Positions 16,739-25,902 of a stretch of DNA of 35,670 nucleotides are shown in pieces. The position numbers were made by a program, and so were the translations under genes. Source of the DNA: Pirellulaceae bacterium (lineage in GTDB: Bacteria > Planctomycetota > Planctomycetia > Pirellulales > Pirellulaceae). The DNA lies in NCBI GenBank assembly GCA_030748485.1, contig JASMLW010000005.1, forward strand, positions 1 through 35,670. The letters run 5' to 3'. Within the stretch, counting starts at the first letter, position 1. Each line of letters opens with the position of its first letter. A model generated the notes under the pieces. It was not told where the DNA came from. It ran no database searches and was given only the letters and a program-made list of their open reading frames with translations.

Positions 16739-17770
16739 CTACTCGAATCCGGCGCCTTTGGTTTTCGTCTGGATGCGGCAGAGGTACATGTCGGAAGTGA
16801 GGTAGAGCACGCTGCCGTCGTTGCCCCAGCCGACGTTGGCGATTCGCTCGCCCGTCACGATGCGGCCGAGCAGTTCGCCCTCCGGGGAGAGTACGAGTAC
16901 GCCGCCCGGTCCGGTGGCGAAGACGTTGCCGCGCGTATCGACTTTCAGTCCGTCCCCGCCGCCGTTGGGAATCCGATCGTCCTTGGAGGCGTCGAAGAAA
17001 GGTTTGGGTTCGCCCAAGTCGCCGTCCGCTTTGACGGGGAACGCTCGCCAAACCGGATCGCCCCCGTCGCTGTTCGCCACGTAAAGCGTTTTTTCATCGG
17101 GGGAGAAGCCGATGCCGTTGGGCCGCGACATCTCTTTGTACTGCAGAGTCACTTCGCCGTTCTTCTGCAAGCGGTAGACGCCGCAGAAGTCGATCTCCCG
17201 CCGCGGGTCGTCGGCTCTTTGCGGCAGACCGTAGATGGGATCGGTAAAGAAGATCTCGCCATTCTTGCGGATCGCCAAGTCGTTGGGGCTGTTCAGCCGT
17301 TTTCCGTTCCAGCGATCGGCGAGCGTGATCTTGCCGCCGCCCGCGGAGACGACTGAGACGCGGCGATCTCCGTGTTCGCACAGCACTAACCGTCCGCGGG
17401 CGTCGCGAGCCAACCCGTTGCTGCCCGGCTCGCGACCGTAGTCGGCGACGCCCGTATAGCCGGCCGGCTTCATATACACCGACGCGCCGACTCCCTCCTG
17501 CCACTTCATCACCACGTTGTGGGGGATATCGGAGAACAGCACGTAGCCGCCAAACTTGTTCTCTCTCCGCGGGACCCAGACAGGCCCTTCGGCCCATTCG
17601 AACCCGCCGCAGAGCACTTCGATCTTGGCGTCGCCGGCGATCAGACGATCGAGCCCGGCGTCGAATCGATCGACGCGCCCGATGTGAGCAAAGTTGGTTG
17701 TGTTTTGAGCGGCGCACAGCGCCGGCGACAACATCGTCAAGGCAAGTCCCACCCAAGTTGTTCTGTTCAT
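16739..17770 (-). CDS. Secreted SMP-30/gluconolactonase-like protein
   Basis: A 343-residue protein. The ATG at 17768-17770 opens a signal peptide (MNRTTWVGLALTMLSPALCAAQ). The in-frame extension upstream is Arg/Ala-rich and not protein-like. It is a six-bladed propeller of the SMP-30/LRE family with the metal-site residues in place: E61 in EWAEGPVW, N163 in NSPNDLAI and D273 in GGGDGLKVD. These enzymes hydrolyse sugar lactones such as gluconolactone, with a divalent cation at the centre. Export suggests action on lactones in the periplasm. The gene sits 172 bp from the YfiR stop and is probably a separate unit. The exact lactone is unknown. Confidence 0.9.
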   Translation of the reverse strand: MNRTTWVGLALTMLSPALCAAQNTTNFAHIGRVDRFDAGLDRLIAGDAKIEVLCGGFEWAEGPVWVPRRENKFGGYVLFSDIPHNVVMKWQEGVGASVYMKPAGYTGVADYGREPGSNGLARDARGRLVLCEHGDRRVSVVSAGGGKITLADRWNGKRLNSPNDLAIRKNGEIFFTDPIYGLPQRADDPRREIDFCGVYRLQKNGEVTLQYKEMSRPNGIGFSPDEKTLYVANSDGGDPVWRAFPVKADGDLGEPKPFFDASKDDRIPNGGGDGLKVDTRGNVFATGPGGVLVLSPEGELLGRIVTGERIANVGWGNDGSVLYLTSDMYLCRIQTKTKGAGFE

Positions 17771-17942
17771 GGAGTTCGTCTTTGTGAAATGGTCCGTTGC
17801 AGCAGCCACCGCGACAGGCGGTAGTCTAGCAGTGGCTGCGGCGCTCTCAAAGCGAGCTGCCGCTCGGCGGAAGTTCGTACGCTCCCGTTGGTCGCTGGAA
17901 TCGCGACAGTGATGCTCCGGTTTTCTCGACGCCACAACCGCG

Positions 17943-18551
17943 TCAGGGAACGACTCGGGCAATCCTCAGAAATCGCGCGTCGATCTCAAATCCGCGAGCC
18001 GCGACGCCGGTCAAGTGCAGTCGCACTTCGAGCGTCCTGCCCGCGGGGACAACACAGATGCCCGTTGTCTGTTTTAAGAACCCGTCCGCCTCACCGACGA
18101 CCAGAACCGGACCATTGGCGCAGCGGGCTGCAACTTTGGCGACGAGGTCGTCCTCCAACACGTTTCTCACGAAGACCATGTGGCAGTCGGCCGCGCCGAT
18201 ATGGTCCTTGAGATAGACGACTTTGATTGAACGCCCCGCCACGTTCTTTTTGCGAACGTAATAGCCCAGCGACTTTCGCAACGCCGCCGGCGGCTCGCCC
18301 ACGACACCGACGACGAATGGCGAACTCGCACTCTCGAACGCCTCTTCCGGCCACGTCACGTAGCGCATGAAGTTGTAGAGGAAAGCCGCCTTGAGTGTGT
18401 ATTCCTTCGCGGACACTTGCTGTTGAGCAACGACCGTCGTGGGAGAGATCGTCACGGCGCAAGCGGCCAATAGTGCACCGGCGAGCACGAGACTCGCTCG
18501 CACGGACCGGAATCGAGGCGAGTTCGCTCTGTCCCAGGGAACGCCAATCAT
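17943..18551 (-). CDS. YfiR family periplasmic protein (DUF4154)
   Basis: A 202-residue protein starting at the ATG 18549-18551, three bases after the TonB-receptor stop codon, so the two are co-transcribed and possibly translationally coupled. An N-terminal hydrophobic segment (about 18-35) precedes QQQVSAKEYTLKAAFLYNFM, then RYVTWPEEAF, the hallmark N-terminus of YfiR proteins. Cysteines at about 123, 144 and 166 could form disulfides, as in YfiR of Pseudomonas. In Pseudomonas, YfiR restrains a membrane diguanylate cyclase from the periplasm. No such cyclase or histidine kinase is in the window, so the target is unknown. The TonB context suggests a link to uptake signalling. Confidence 0.85.
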   Translation of the reverse strand: MIGVPWDRANSPRFRSVRASLVLAGALLAACAVTISPTTVVAQQQVSAKEYTLKAAFLYNFMRYVTWPEEAFESASSPFVVGVVGEPPAALRKSLGYYVRKKNVAGRSIKVVYLKDHIGAADCHMVFVRNVLEDDLVAKVAARCANGPVLVVGEADGFLKQTTGICVVPAGRTLEVRLHLTGVAARGFEIDARFLRIARVVP

Positions 18552-18554
18552 GAG

Positions 18555-20972
18555 TTAGTACGAGAGTTCTGAGCCCACGTATCCAGTGACGCCAGGTTGA
18601 AACAACTGATTGCCGGCGCGGTTGTCGAGGTGTTCGCGATAGTGTCGGTCGGTGAAGTTCAATACTCCGAAGATGATCGCCAAATCTTCGCAAGGACGAT
18701 AGAAGCCGCGGAAGTCAAACGTGGCGAATCCAGGGGTCGCTTGTTCGAGCAGCGATCCGTCGGCGACGCGGTCTTGATCGTCGACGATTCGCACCAAGAA
18801 CTCGGCGCCCCAGACCGGGTCGGCCGCCGACTCGTGGAACCGCAATCCCAGACGTGTTTCCAACGGTGGGATCTGCGGCAGTGCTTCCTGACCAAGCGAC
18901 TGATCAAATGCGCTGCGGCCGAACGCGGCCCCCGAACTGCTTCCGGGCGGGCGCGGCAGCGACGGCGTGTTGAACAGCAATTGGTTCAACGTACGGTTCT
19001 TCCCCTCCACATACATCAGGCTGCCGAACAACGTGGTGTTGGGATCGACATCCCATTCACCGAACAGCTCGCCGCCCGCCAGGGTCGCCTGCGGAGTGTT
19101 CACGAACACCGAGGTGATTCGTTCGGTCGAGGACGTCGGATCGACGGCGAATCCCTGCGAAGTGATGTAGTCGTCGATCCACGAATAGAACCCGCGAGCG
19201 CCGCCGCGGAATGATTCCGTCTCCATACGCAATCCGACATCGAGCTGTTTGAGCCGTTCTGGACTAAGGAAGGGAAACCCCTGTACGCGGTTTAAGCCCT
19301 GTTGCAATACGGACGCGAACGGTCGCATGGAGTAGAGTTCGGTGAGCGTCGGCGGACGTTGGGCGAGCCCAAAGCCGATGTTCGCAGTCACCATCTCGTT
19401 CACGTCGTAGTCACCCGTAATGTAGGCCGACCAGAGGGTGAACGAGTTGTCGCGGTCCGGCCCGAGGACGTCCTTGGTGGATGCTCCCCCACGGCGCGAG
19501 ATCACACCGGGGCCCGCGCTAACGGAGACCCAATCGACACGACCACCCGTCTTCACGGTCAATCGTTCGTGCGCCCGAATGATCAACTCGCCAAACACGC
19601 CCGGGTTGGTCGACTCGGAATCGGGAATCAATGACGTTACCGTCTCGGTCGCCGTAAGAAAGCCGCCGCCTCCCGCCGGCCGAATCAAGTCTTCTGTCAG
19701 ACTCGTGCGATAGTGACGTAAATCGGCGCCGAGAGTTTTCTGTATCGTGTCCACGTCGCCCCAAGTCAGCGCGGCTGTGAACCCCGCCGACGCCACGTCG
19801 AACGCGGTGGCGCTGTCGCGAGGCAAAGTGATTGCCCCGCCGTTAGGAGCCGGCGCGTCGAACACGCTGTTGAACAACGCTTGCTTGGCTGGTCCGCCGC
19901 CGCTGCCCGACGAGCGCGTGCGGTTGTACCAGCCATCCACCGTGATCAAGTCGACCAGATCATGGTCCGCCGACTGGAAGTTAAGGCTGAATCCATCAGT
20001 CGTCAGGAAGTCGATGTCCGTAAACTGTCCCGCCATCTCGACATCGGATTGGTCTTGCCTCAAGTAGCGGAATTCGACCGACGTTCCAGGATGTAGGTCG
20101 AATCCAACCGCCGCGTTCAGGTTGCGCGACTGGTAGCTCGCCGGCACTCGCCTTCCCGATCCATCCAAATAGTCCGAACCAGTCAGGTGGCCGTAATGGA
20201 CGGACGCTCCCCACGACTCGCCGCCGCCCTGAGCGAACTGACCGCCGGCCCATTGTTCGCCGTTCCCGTTGTAGTTGATTGAGCTGCTGCCGGCCCATTC
20301 GGTGCCGAGGTCGCTGCGCGGCGTCTGTCGCGTGACGACGTCGATGAAACTGAAACCCGGTCCGTAACGAGCCGAATAGGGGCCGTTGATAACGACGATG
20401 TCCTCGACGATCTTGGAATCGATCTTGCTGAGGATCGAATCGAGATCGGGTCGCGCCGGCACCCAAAAGGCGCCGTCCGCACGCGCCAGATATTGTCCGA
20501 ATCGATAGCCGCGGATGCGGGGGTCGCTGATGATCGGGCTGCGCTGCTGAACGTAGACGCCCGGATTGCTTTGAGATCGGCCGAGCAGACTTCCCACATC
20601 CGTCGTGTTGCGAGTCGAAGCCTCCATTCCGCTGACGACGTTGGCTGTGGAGGAATCGGCCACCTGCTGTCGCGACTCGCCCACAACACTGCCGTCTCCC
20701 CAGCTGCGCGAAAACGGACTCGGCACAACTTGGATCTCGTTGAGCTCCCCGATGTCGAGCTCGAGAATCGCCTCCTCTTCCTCCGGCGTCAGCTCGTCCG
20801 GGTCAGTTTCCACGTCCGTTGCCGTAGGAGAATCCGCATCATCGGACAGATGGCCGGTCGCCGGCCGCTCAGATTCTGTCGTCGGAACATTGTCCTCCGC
20901 TCCAGCCATCGCGGCGAGGATGAGAGCACAGGCAAGCGAAGCGCATAGCGCCAACCAGCCCCGTTCCGCCAT
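18555..20972 (-). CDS. TonB-dependent outer-membrane receptor
   Basis: An 805-residue protein. The ATG at 20970-20972 has an AGGGGG ribosome site and opens a signal peptide (MAERGWLALCASLACALIL). In-frame sequence further upstream is Arg-rich and not used. After the signal, a negatively charged linker (about 27-75, ELTPEEEEAILELDIGEL) leads to the plug (about 105-215: NPGVYVQQRSPIISDPRIRG, VVINGPYSARYGPG, DVVTRQ) and a barrel of about 590 residues with alternating strands, ending GSELSY. Such receptors import scarce nutrients (siderophores, cobalamin, oligosaccharides) using TonB. No TonB, ExbB or ExbD gene is present. It is followed at once by a YfiR-family gene. The substrate cannot be read from the sequence. 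Confidence 0.9.
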   Translation of the reverse strand: MAERGWLALCASLACALILAAMAGAEDNVPTTESERPATGHLSDDADSPTATDVETDPDELTPEEEEAILELDIGELNEIQVVPSPFSRSWGDGSVVGESRQQVADSSTANVVSGMEASTRNTTDVGSLLGRSQSNPGVYVQQRSPIISDPRIRGYRFGQYLARADGAFWVPARPDLDSILSKIDSKIVEDIVVINGPYSARYGPGFSFIDVVTRQTPRSDLGTEWAGSSSINYNGNGEQWAGGQFAQGGGESWGASVHYGHLTGSDYLDGSGRRVPASYQSRNLNAAVGFDLHPGTSVEFRYLRQDQSDVEMAGQFTDIDFLTTDGFSLNFQSADHDLVDLITVDGWYNRTRSSGSGGGPAKQALFNSVFDAPAPNGGAITLPRDSATAFDVASAGFTAALTWGDVDTIQKTLGADLRHYRTSLTEDLIRPAGGGGFLTATETVTSLIPDSESTNPGVFGELIIRAHERLTVKTGGRVDWVSVSAGPGVISRRGGASTKDVLGPDRDNSFTLWSAYITGDYDVNEMVTANIGFGLAQRPPTLTELYSMRPFASVLQQGLNRVQGFPFLSPERLKQLDVGLRMETESFRGGARGFYSWIDDYITSQGFAVDPTSSTERITSVFVNTPQATLAGGELFGEWDVDPNTTLFGSLMYVEGKNRTLNQLLFNTPSLPRPPGSSSGAAFGRSAFDQSLGQEALPQIPPLETRLGLRFHESAADPVWGAEFLVRIVDDQDRVADGSLLEQATPGFATFDFRGFYRPCEDLAIIFGVLNFTDRHYREHLDNRAGNQLFQPGVTGYVGSELSY

Positions 20973-21208
20973 CGTTGAGCCCCCTAACTCACGAAAACCG
21001 TCAACCTCCATCGTTTTCCATCGACGCGGACCGGCGGCAAAGTCAGCAAATCTGTCACAATCGATACATCTTCTGGCAGTTTCCCGCCAAAGGCCTGCGC
21101 GGCCCTGCTGGCGCTGGATCTCCCCCACCTCTGCAGACGGGTGCGCGAATGGGCGCCCAGTCGATGTCTGTTCGCACATCGTCCGGGCGTTCCTTTGGCT
21201 CGGCGGGA

Positions 21209-21562
21209 TCAGCCGCTCTGCGGCTCGGGCCGCGGGTGACTCGGCTCGTAGACCCCGAGCTTTCCACCACCGGGCAACGTGACCTCGGTAAGTCGCCCCC
21301 ACGCCTCTTCCTGGATCGGAGATGTTTCGACGCCTTGATCTTTCATCTCGGTCTCGAATCGGGCGATGTCGTCGCACAGCAAATAGAACTCGTGAACGTC
21401 ATTCCGCTCGGCCGGATGAAAGGCGACCTCAGCCGGCGGCAGCGCAAAGATCAACCAACCGTCGCCGACATCGACATGGGAAAGTTTCAACACATCGCGA
21501 AAGAAGACGCGATCGGCTGCCGGATTCGTACTGTAGACAATCGAGTGGGCGCCGGTGATCAC
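21209..21562 (-). CDS. VOC (glyoxalase/dioxygenase superfamily) protein
   Basis: A 117-residue single VOC domain. I chose the GTG at 21560-21562: it has a CGGAG ribosome site eight bases upstream, and the domain begins right after it (ITGAHSIVYSTNPAADRVFF). The frame continues upstream 31 codons with no domain match. The fold order is beta-alpha-beta-beta-beta twice, with likely metal ligands H6, H57 (NDVHEFYLL) and E106 (LGVYEP). The family covers glyoxalase I, fosfomycin-resistance-type enzymes and dioxygenases. Which reaction applies is open. It lies divergent from the helical-repeat operon and 236 bp from the TonB receptor. The C-terminus ends in a Pro-rich tail. Confidence 0.8.
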   Translation of the reverse strand: MITGAHSIVYSTNPAADRVFFRDVLKLSHVDVGDGWLIFALPPAEVAFHPAERNDVHEFYLLCDDIARFETEMKDQGVETSPIQEEAWGRLTEVTLPGGGKLGVYEPSHPRPEPQSG

Positions 21563-21856
21563 GCGTTGCTCCGATGCTGATTGGTTGAGAATAAGTCGGT
21601 TGCGAGCCGCACGTTGCGACCGAGCGTGTCTGGAAAAAAGTGGTCGTGGCGGCAATCTTTAGTCACCGGTCGAATCGCAATGAAGGCGCATTCGAATAGC
21701 CGAAAACGGCATTGTTCCACATAATGCATGTCGATCCCATCCATTCCGCCACATCTCGCTCAGACTCATATCAACACGGTGGACAGGCGTTCGCAACGCT
21801 CGTGTGCCGAACCCGACTATTCATCACGTCAATCCCTTCGCGTTTTGGAGCGCCTC

Positions 21857-23467
21857 ATGAATTACAGACACTGGACTGCACCTGCTCTGTTGGCGTTGTG
21901 GTTGGCGATTTTTCCGTGTGTGGCGGCCGCCCAACAAGGGAACCGCGTGGAGGGACTGTTGCGCACATTTCTCGAGATGCAGTTGCAAAAGGAGCGGGAA
22001 AAAGCTCTGGCGCGTCAACGGGCTCTCAACCCCAATCCAACAGCTCCTCGACCGCCGACGCCAGGTCGCGTTTCGAGCCAGATGCAGACTTTTCGGTCGT
22101 CCATGGGAGCGCTTTCAAAACAGGCGAATGCGTTGACCAACGATTTGCAACGATCGTCAGCGCGAGTGCGGGGAATACGTCCGCTGATGCCGGACGCTTT
22201 GAAGCTCAAGACCACCTCGACGATCATGTACGAGCAATCGCTCAAGACGCACGATCTCACTTTGGTGAGGGACTCGTACCGCAACCTCGACAGCCAGTGG
22301 CGTCATCTTTCGTTCCAGCTGCAACAGCTGACCGGACTCGACGCCTCCACGGTCTCCACCATCCGTTCGATGGACGGCTACTGCGATCGACTGTGCGAGG
22401 TGTTGCAGTTGAATCGGCAATTCGACCGCGGCGTCGTTTTTCGGCAGGCAGTGCGAACGGAGGCCCATTTGCGAACGCTGTCGGAGAACATCGAGTACGA
22501 TCTTCACGGACTGAACGTTCAAACGCTGGCCAGCGAGTGTCGCGGGCTCTCGGAACAATGCCGGCGGCTGAGCGACTTTGTCACCGACGGATCGTACGAC
22601 GACATCGTCACGAAGTACTCTTCTTTTGTCACGGACTGGAGGGAGTTCGCCGCTAAGCTCTACCCATACCAAGACCCGCATTGCGACCGCTGCATCCGCC
22701 GCATTCGCGCGAGCAACCACGAGACGTTCAAGCACCTGCGACTTTCGCCGTCGATCGACCGCGCGTACTTGTCGTATGTGTCACAGCGGCTCAGGCGGGA
22801 AGTCAACTTACTTTTCGAACAGATGACGATCAAAGCGCTCGTTCAACTGCCGCCCACTCAGCAGCAAGTCGTGTTGGCGACGGCCCGCGATCTCTACGGA
22901 ACGTGTGAGCATTATTGCGAGTGCGTGGAGAACAACGCTCCCCTGAACGACCTGGTCGCCGACTACGCGAAGATTGACAAGACGTGGTCCGCACTCGAAG
23001 TTCAGTTGGCTGCGATCGACGGCAAAGCGCTAGCCGCGCGGCGGCAGGACATCACCGCGTACGGCCAGTCGATCCGAGATCTCTTGGGCGTGCCGCGGGG
23101 CGTCGATCGCAAGCATGCGATGCAGTTGGCCGCTTCGCTCGAGGAGCTTGGAAAGCACCTTCGTTACGACATCCGCCGGTATTCGCGTTATTATCGAACG
23201 GCCGAGTTTCGCGATCAGGCGTTTCGGGCGAGCGATGCATTCTACGCCGAAGCAAAGAGTCTGAACCTGCTGCTGCAAACCACGACGGACGTGAGAAAGA
23301 TTCGCGAGGGCTGCAGTCGAGCCGTGGTCAGCTGGGAGGCCCTTTCGCGTATCATCTCGGCCATGCCGCAAAACGGTCTCACCAGCAGCCGCTTTCAATT
23401 CGTCGACCAATCGCGGCAAGAGTTGTTGCCGGTGATGGCCGAACTTGTCACGCTCTTCGGCGCCTGA
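21857..23467 (+). CDS. Exported helical-repeat protein, unknown family (four ~115-residue repeats)
   Basis: A 536-residue protein. The ATG at 21857 has a GGAG site seven bases upstream and opens a signal peptide (MNYRHWTAPALLALWLAIFPCVAAAQQ). It is otherwise entirely helical. A repeated module is visible by eye: a Tyr-x5-8-Trp helix start recurs with Trp at 148, 261, 377 and 493 (spacings 113, 116, 116), each followed by a long amphipathic helix pair. The last copy is partial and an earlier degenerate copy may precede. Cys pairs occur at CDRLC, CDRC and CEHYCEC, which could be disulfides in the periplasm. I do not recognise the family. A second, differently repeated helical protein follows 58 bp downstream. 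Confidence 0.75.
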   Translation: MNYRHWTAPALLALWLAIFPCVAAAQQGNRVEGLLRTFLEMQLQKEREKALARQRALNPNPTAPRPPTPGRVSSQMQTFRSSMGALSKQANALTNDLQRSSARVRGIRPLMPDALKLKTTSTIMYEQSLKTHDLTLVRDSYRNLDSQWRHLSFQLQQLTGLDASTVSTIRSMDGYCDRLCEVLQLNRQFDRGVVFRQAVRTEAHLRTLSENIEYDLHGLNVQTLASECRGLSEQCRRLSDFVTDGSYDDIVTKYSSFVTDWREFAAKLYPYQDPHCDRCIRRIRASNHETFKHLRLSPSIDRAYLSYVSQRLRREVNLLFEQMTIKALVQLPPTQQQVVLATARDLYGTCEHYCECVENNAPLNDLVADYAKIDKTWSALEVQLAAIDGKALAARRQDITAYGQSIRDLLGVPRGVDRKHAMQLAASLEELGKHLRYDIRRYSRYYRTAEFRDQAFRASDAFYAEAKSLNLLLQTTTDVRKIREGCSRAVVSWEALSRIISAMPQNGLTSSRFQFVDQSRQELLPVMAELVTLFGA

Positions 23468-23525
23468 ACGAAGCGCGCCAATTGACCTTGCCGGCCAACA
23501 ACATCAACCATTCAGAGGATCATTC

Positions 23526-24299
23526 ATGAGACGATTGATTGGAATGCTCGTTCTCGTCTTCGCCGCCGGCGCGTGCGCTGCGAACTGTTCTGCTCAGGAA
23601 CAAGGAAAAAAGCAGGCGTCGATCGCCTCCTTGGTGCGAACGCTCGGATACGGCGGAGCGATTCACCATTTCAAAGACTACGTCTTGCGCGGCGACGAGA
23701 AGTACGGCGTCGCCGCGAAGGCCATGTTTCGCCGAGCCAACACACACCTCGCCGAACTCGGCAAGGCGAGCCTGACGGCCGACGAGAAACGGGCGATTGA
23801 CGCGCTGCGGGACGTCGTCGCCAAGTACGAAGCGAACATTCCTGTCGTGCAACGCCTGCACCAACAGAAAGAGAGCGTGGAGGTGATCGACGAATCGGTC
23901 GCGGTCGACGACTCGCGAGCCATCCGCGCGCTGGGGACGCTTCGCGAAGGGCAATCGTGGAAAGTGCTGGACGATCTCGACTACCACGTCGGCTATGGAA
24001 GCGGGATTCACAACTTCAAAGACTTCGTCCTCCGCGCGGACGAAAAATATCGTGCGCAATCGATGGCCGGGTTGTCGAAAGTGCTCTTGATCGTGACCCG
24101 CTATCGCTCCACACCCGGGCTAGACAAAGATCAGATGGCGGCCCTCGACTCGATTGAGAAGGTCGTTCGCACCTACGAAACGTCGCTCACCAAGGTCCAA
24201 TCGCTGGTCGGCGAAGGCAAGAATGCGCAGGAGATCGACAAGGCCGTGCGAGTTGACGACGACCCGGCCTTCAAAGGCTTGTCGACGCTGCGAAAGTAG
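23526..24299 (+). CDS. Exported protein of two tandem four-helix-like sensory modules
   Basis: A 257-residue protein from the ATG at 23526 (GAGG nine bases upstream), with a signal peptide ending near CSA-QEQ. Two near-identical modules follow with an offset of 115 residues: LGYGGAIHHFKDYVLRGDEK from residue 40 and VGYGSGIHNFKDFVLRADEK from residue 155. Each is closed by a V-VDD, then L-TLR segment. The GYGG-IH-FK-YVLR motif recalls the ligand-facing helix of chemoreceptor or kinase sensory domains, from memory and unverified. Here it is a free-standing exported protein with no transmembrane or signalling output domain. It is the second gene of a short operon, 58 bp after the helical-repeat protein. 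Confidence 0.75.
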   Translation: MRRLIGMLVLVFAAGACAANCSAQEQGKKQASIASLVRTLGYGGAIHHFKDYVLRGDEKYGVAAKAMFRRANTHLAELGKASLTADEKRAIDALRDVVAKYEANIPVVQRLHQQKESVEVIDESVAVDDSRAIRALGTLREGQSWKVLDDLDYHVGYGSGIHNFKDFVLRADEKYRAQSMAGLSKVLLIVTRYRSTPGLDKDQMAALDSIEKVVRTYETSLTKVQSLVGEGKNAQEIDKAVRVDDDPAFKGLSTLRK

Positions 24300-24362
24300 A
24301 GGTCGAGACGGCTGGCGACGGCGGCGAAACACGGCCAGCATGGAAACTCTTTGGTCTCCAGC

Positions 24363-24384
24363 TTCGGAGTTTGCCGAGTTTTTT
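24363..24384 (+). terminator. Weak intrinsic-terminator-like hairpin with T6
   Basis: A short stem TTCGG/CCGAG with one G-T pair and an AGTTTG loop is followed immediately by six T residues, 64 bp after the stop of the two-module protein. The stem is only 5 bp, so efficiency would be low. A perfect 12-bp palindrome (24396-24407) lies just after it. Confidence 0.3.
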
Positions 24385-24546
24385 CGGGACGGCCTCGGAG
24401 CGCTCCGCCGACTCGCGTCGCTCGCCAAATCATCGCTCGCCAACGCGGCGGTCGTTTCTATCGATGGCGTCGATTGCCGGTCGGCGCCGCGCGCGATAAG
24501 CTCTTCGTTGAGCGGATACCATCCATCTCCCACCCAAAGTAATGCC

Positions 24547-25902
24547 ATGAAACCCGCGATCTTTCGTAATTCTCTCTTCCTCTCGATCGTTGTTTGCGCC
24601 GCGCTGGGAGCTGGTTCAATTCGGGCGGCTGAGAACTGGCCGCAGTTTCGAGGCCCCGATGCACTAGGCGTTTCCGGCGACAAGAACTTGCCGAGCGAGT
24701 GGTCGGAGACGAAAAACCTGTTGTGGAAAAAGTCGGTCGCGGGGCGAGGTTGGTCGTCTCCCGTCGTCTGGGGTGATCGCGTTTTCATCACGACAGTTGT
24801 GAACACGGGCGAGTCCGAGGAACCGAAGAAGGGACTCTACTTCGGCGGCAATCGACCGAAGCCTCCCACCACCGAGCACGAGTGGAAGGTGCTCTGCTTC
24901 GACTTGCGAACGGGAAAGAGTGTTTGGCAAAACCGAGTCGAAGCCGGCGTGCCGCGAACCGGACTGCACGTCAAGAACAGTTATGCGTCCGAGACTCCGA
25001 TCGTTGACGCGGATCGGCTCTACGTCTATTTCGGCAACGTCGGACTGTTTTGCTTCACCCACGCCGGCGAGGAGGTCTGGTCGAAACGATTCGAGCCGCG
25101 CAAGACTCGCTACGGTTGGGGCACGGCCGCCTCGCCCGTGCTGCATGAAGACCGCTTGTACGTCATCAACGACAACGACGACGGTTCGTACCTGCTGGCG
25201 CTCGACAAGAAGACGGGCGATCAGATTTGGCGGGTGGAACGAGAGGAGAAAAGCAATTGGGCGACACCGTACATTTGGAAGAACGATCTCCGCACCGAAA
25301 TCGTTACGCCCGGCACTGGACGTTTCCGTTCCTACGATCTCAACGGCAAGCAGCTGTACGAGTTCGGCGGGGCGTCGAGCATTACGATCGCCACGCCGTT
25401 TTCGAAGTTCGGACTGCTGTATGTCAGTTCGGGCTACATCGGCGATAGAAAGAAGCCGCTGTTCGCACTTCGGCCCGGAGCCGCGGGGGACATTTCTCTG
25501 GGCGACGATGAGACGAAAAATGAGCACATCGTCTGGTGTCAAAAACAGGGAGCGCCCTACAACCCGACCACGCTCGTCTACGGCGACTTGCTGTACGTGT
25601 TGCTCGACCGCGGGTTCGTCGTTTGCTACGACGCTCGTTCGGGCGAGGAGGTCTACGGACGCCAGCGGTTGCCGAACGGCCGCGCGTTCACATCGTCGCC
25701 GTGGGCGTACGGCGGCAAGATCTTCTGTTTGAACGAATACGGCGAGACGTTCGTCGTGCAAGCGGGCCGCGAATTCAAACTGCTGCACACCAATCGTCTG
25801 GCCGACGGAGCCATGTGCATGTCGACCCCCGCGTTGGCCGGCGACAAGCTGATCCTCCGCAGTGAAGATCATCTCTACTGCTTCCACGAGGGCGCGGAGT
25901 AG
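24547..25902 (+). CDS. Secreted PQQ-like beta-propeller protein
   Basis: A 451-residue protein. The ATG at 24547 opens a signal peptide (MKPAIFRNSLFLSIVVCAAL, cleaved near IRA-AENW). It opens ENWPQFRGPDALGVSGD, then repeats of the form FDLRTGKSVWQNRV, LALDKKTGDQIWRV and YDARSGEEVYG, the blades of a PQQ/BamB-type propeller. It differs from the EF-hand propeller at 4748-6226 in having no EF-hands and a different middle (GWGTAASPVL and VIND). The stop codon TAG (25900-25902) is the first three bases of the hairpin-repeat array, so the array has grown up to, or replaced, the end of the gene. It probably acts in the periplasm or on the cell surface. Cofactor use is unknown. Confidence 0.85.
   Translation: MKPAIFRNSLFLSIVVCAALGAGSIRAAENWPQFRGPDALGVSGDKNLPSEWSETKNLLWKKSVAGRGWSSPVVWGDRVFITTVVNTGESEEPKKGLYFGGNRPKPPTTEHEWKVLCFDLRTGKSVWQNRVEAGVPRTGLHVKNSYASETPIVDADRLYVYFGNVGLFCFTHAGEEVWSKRFEPRKTRYGWGTAASPVLHEDRLYVINDNDDGSYLLALDKKTGDQIWRVEREEKSNWATPYIWKNDLRTEIVTPGTGRFRSYDLNGKQLYEFGGASSITIATPFSKFGLLYVSSGYIGDRKKPLFALRPGAAGDISLGDDETKNEHIVWCQKQGAPYNPTTLVYGDLLYVLLDRGFVVCYDARSGEEVYGRQRLPNGRAFTSSPWAYGGKIFCLNEYGETFVVQAGREFKLLHTNRLADGAMCMSTPALAGDKLILRSEDHLYCFHEGAE

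Noticed and set aside
20973-21377. Upstream extension of the TonB receptor
   Set aside because: Arg-rich sequence without a signal peptide. The ATG at 20972 has a strong ribosome site and signal peptide.
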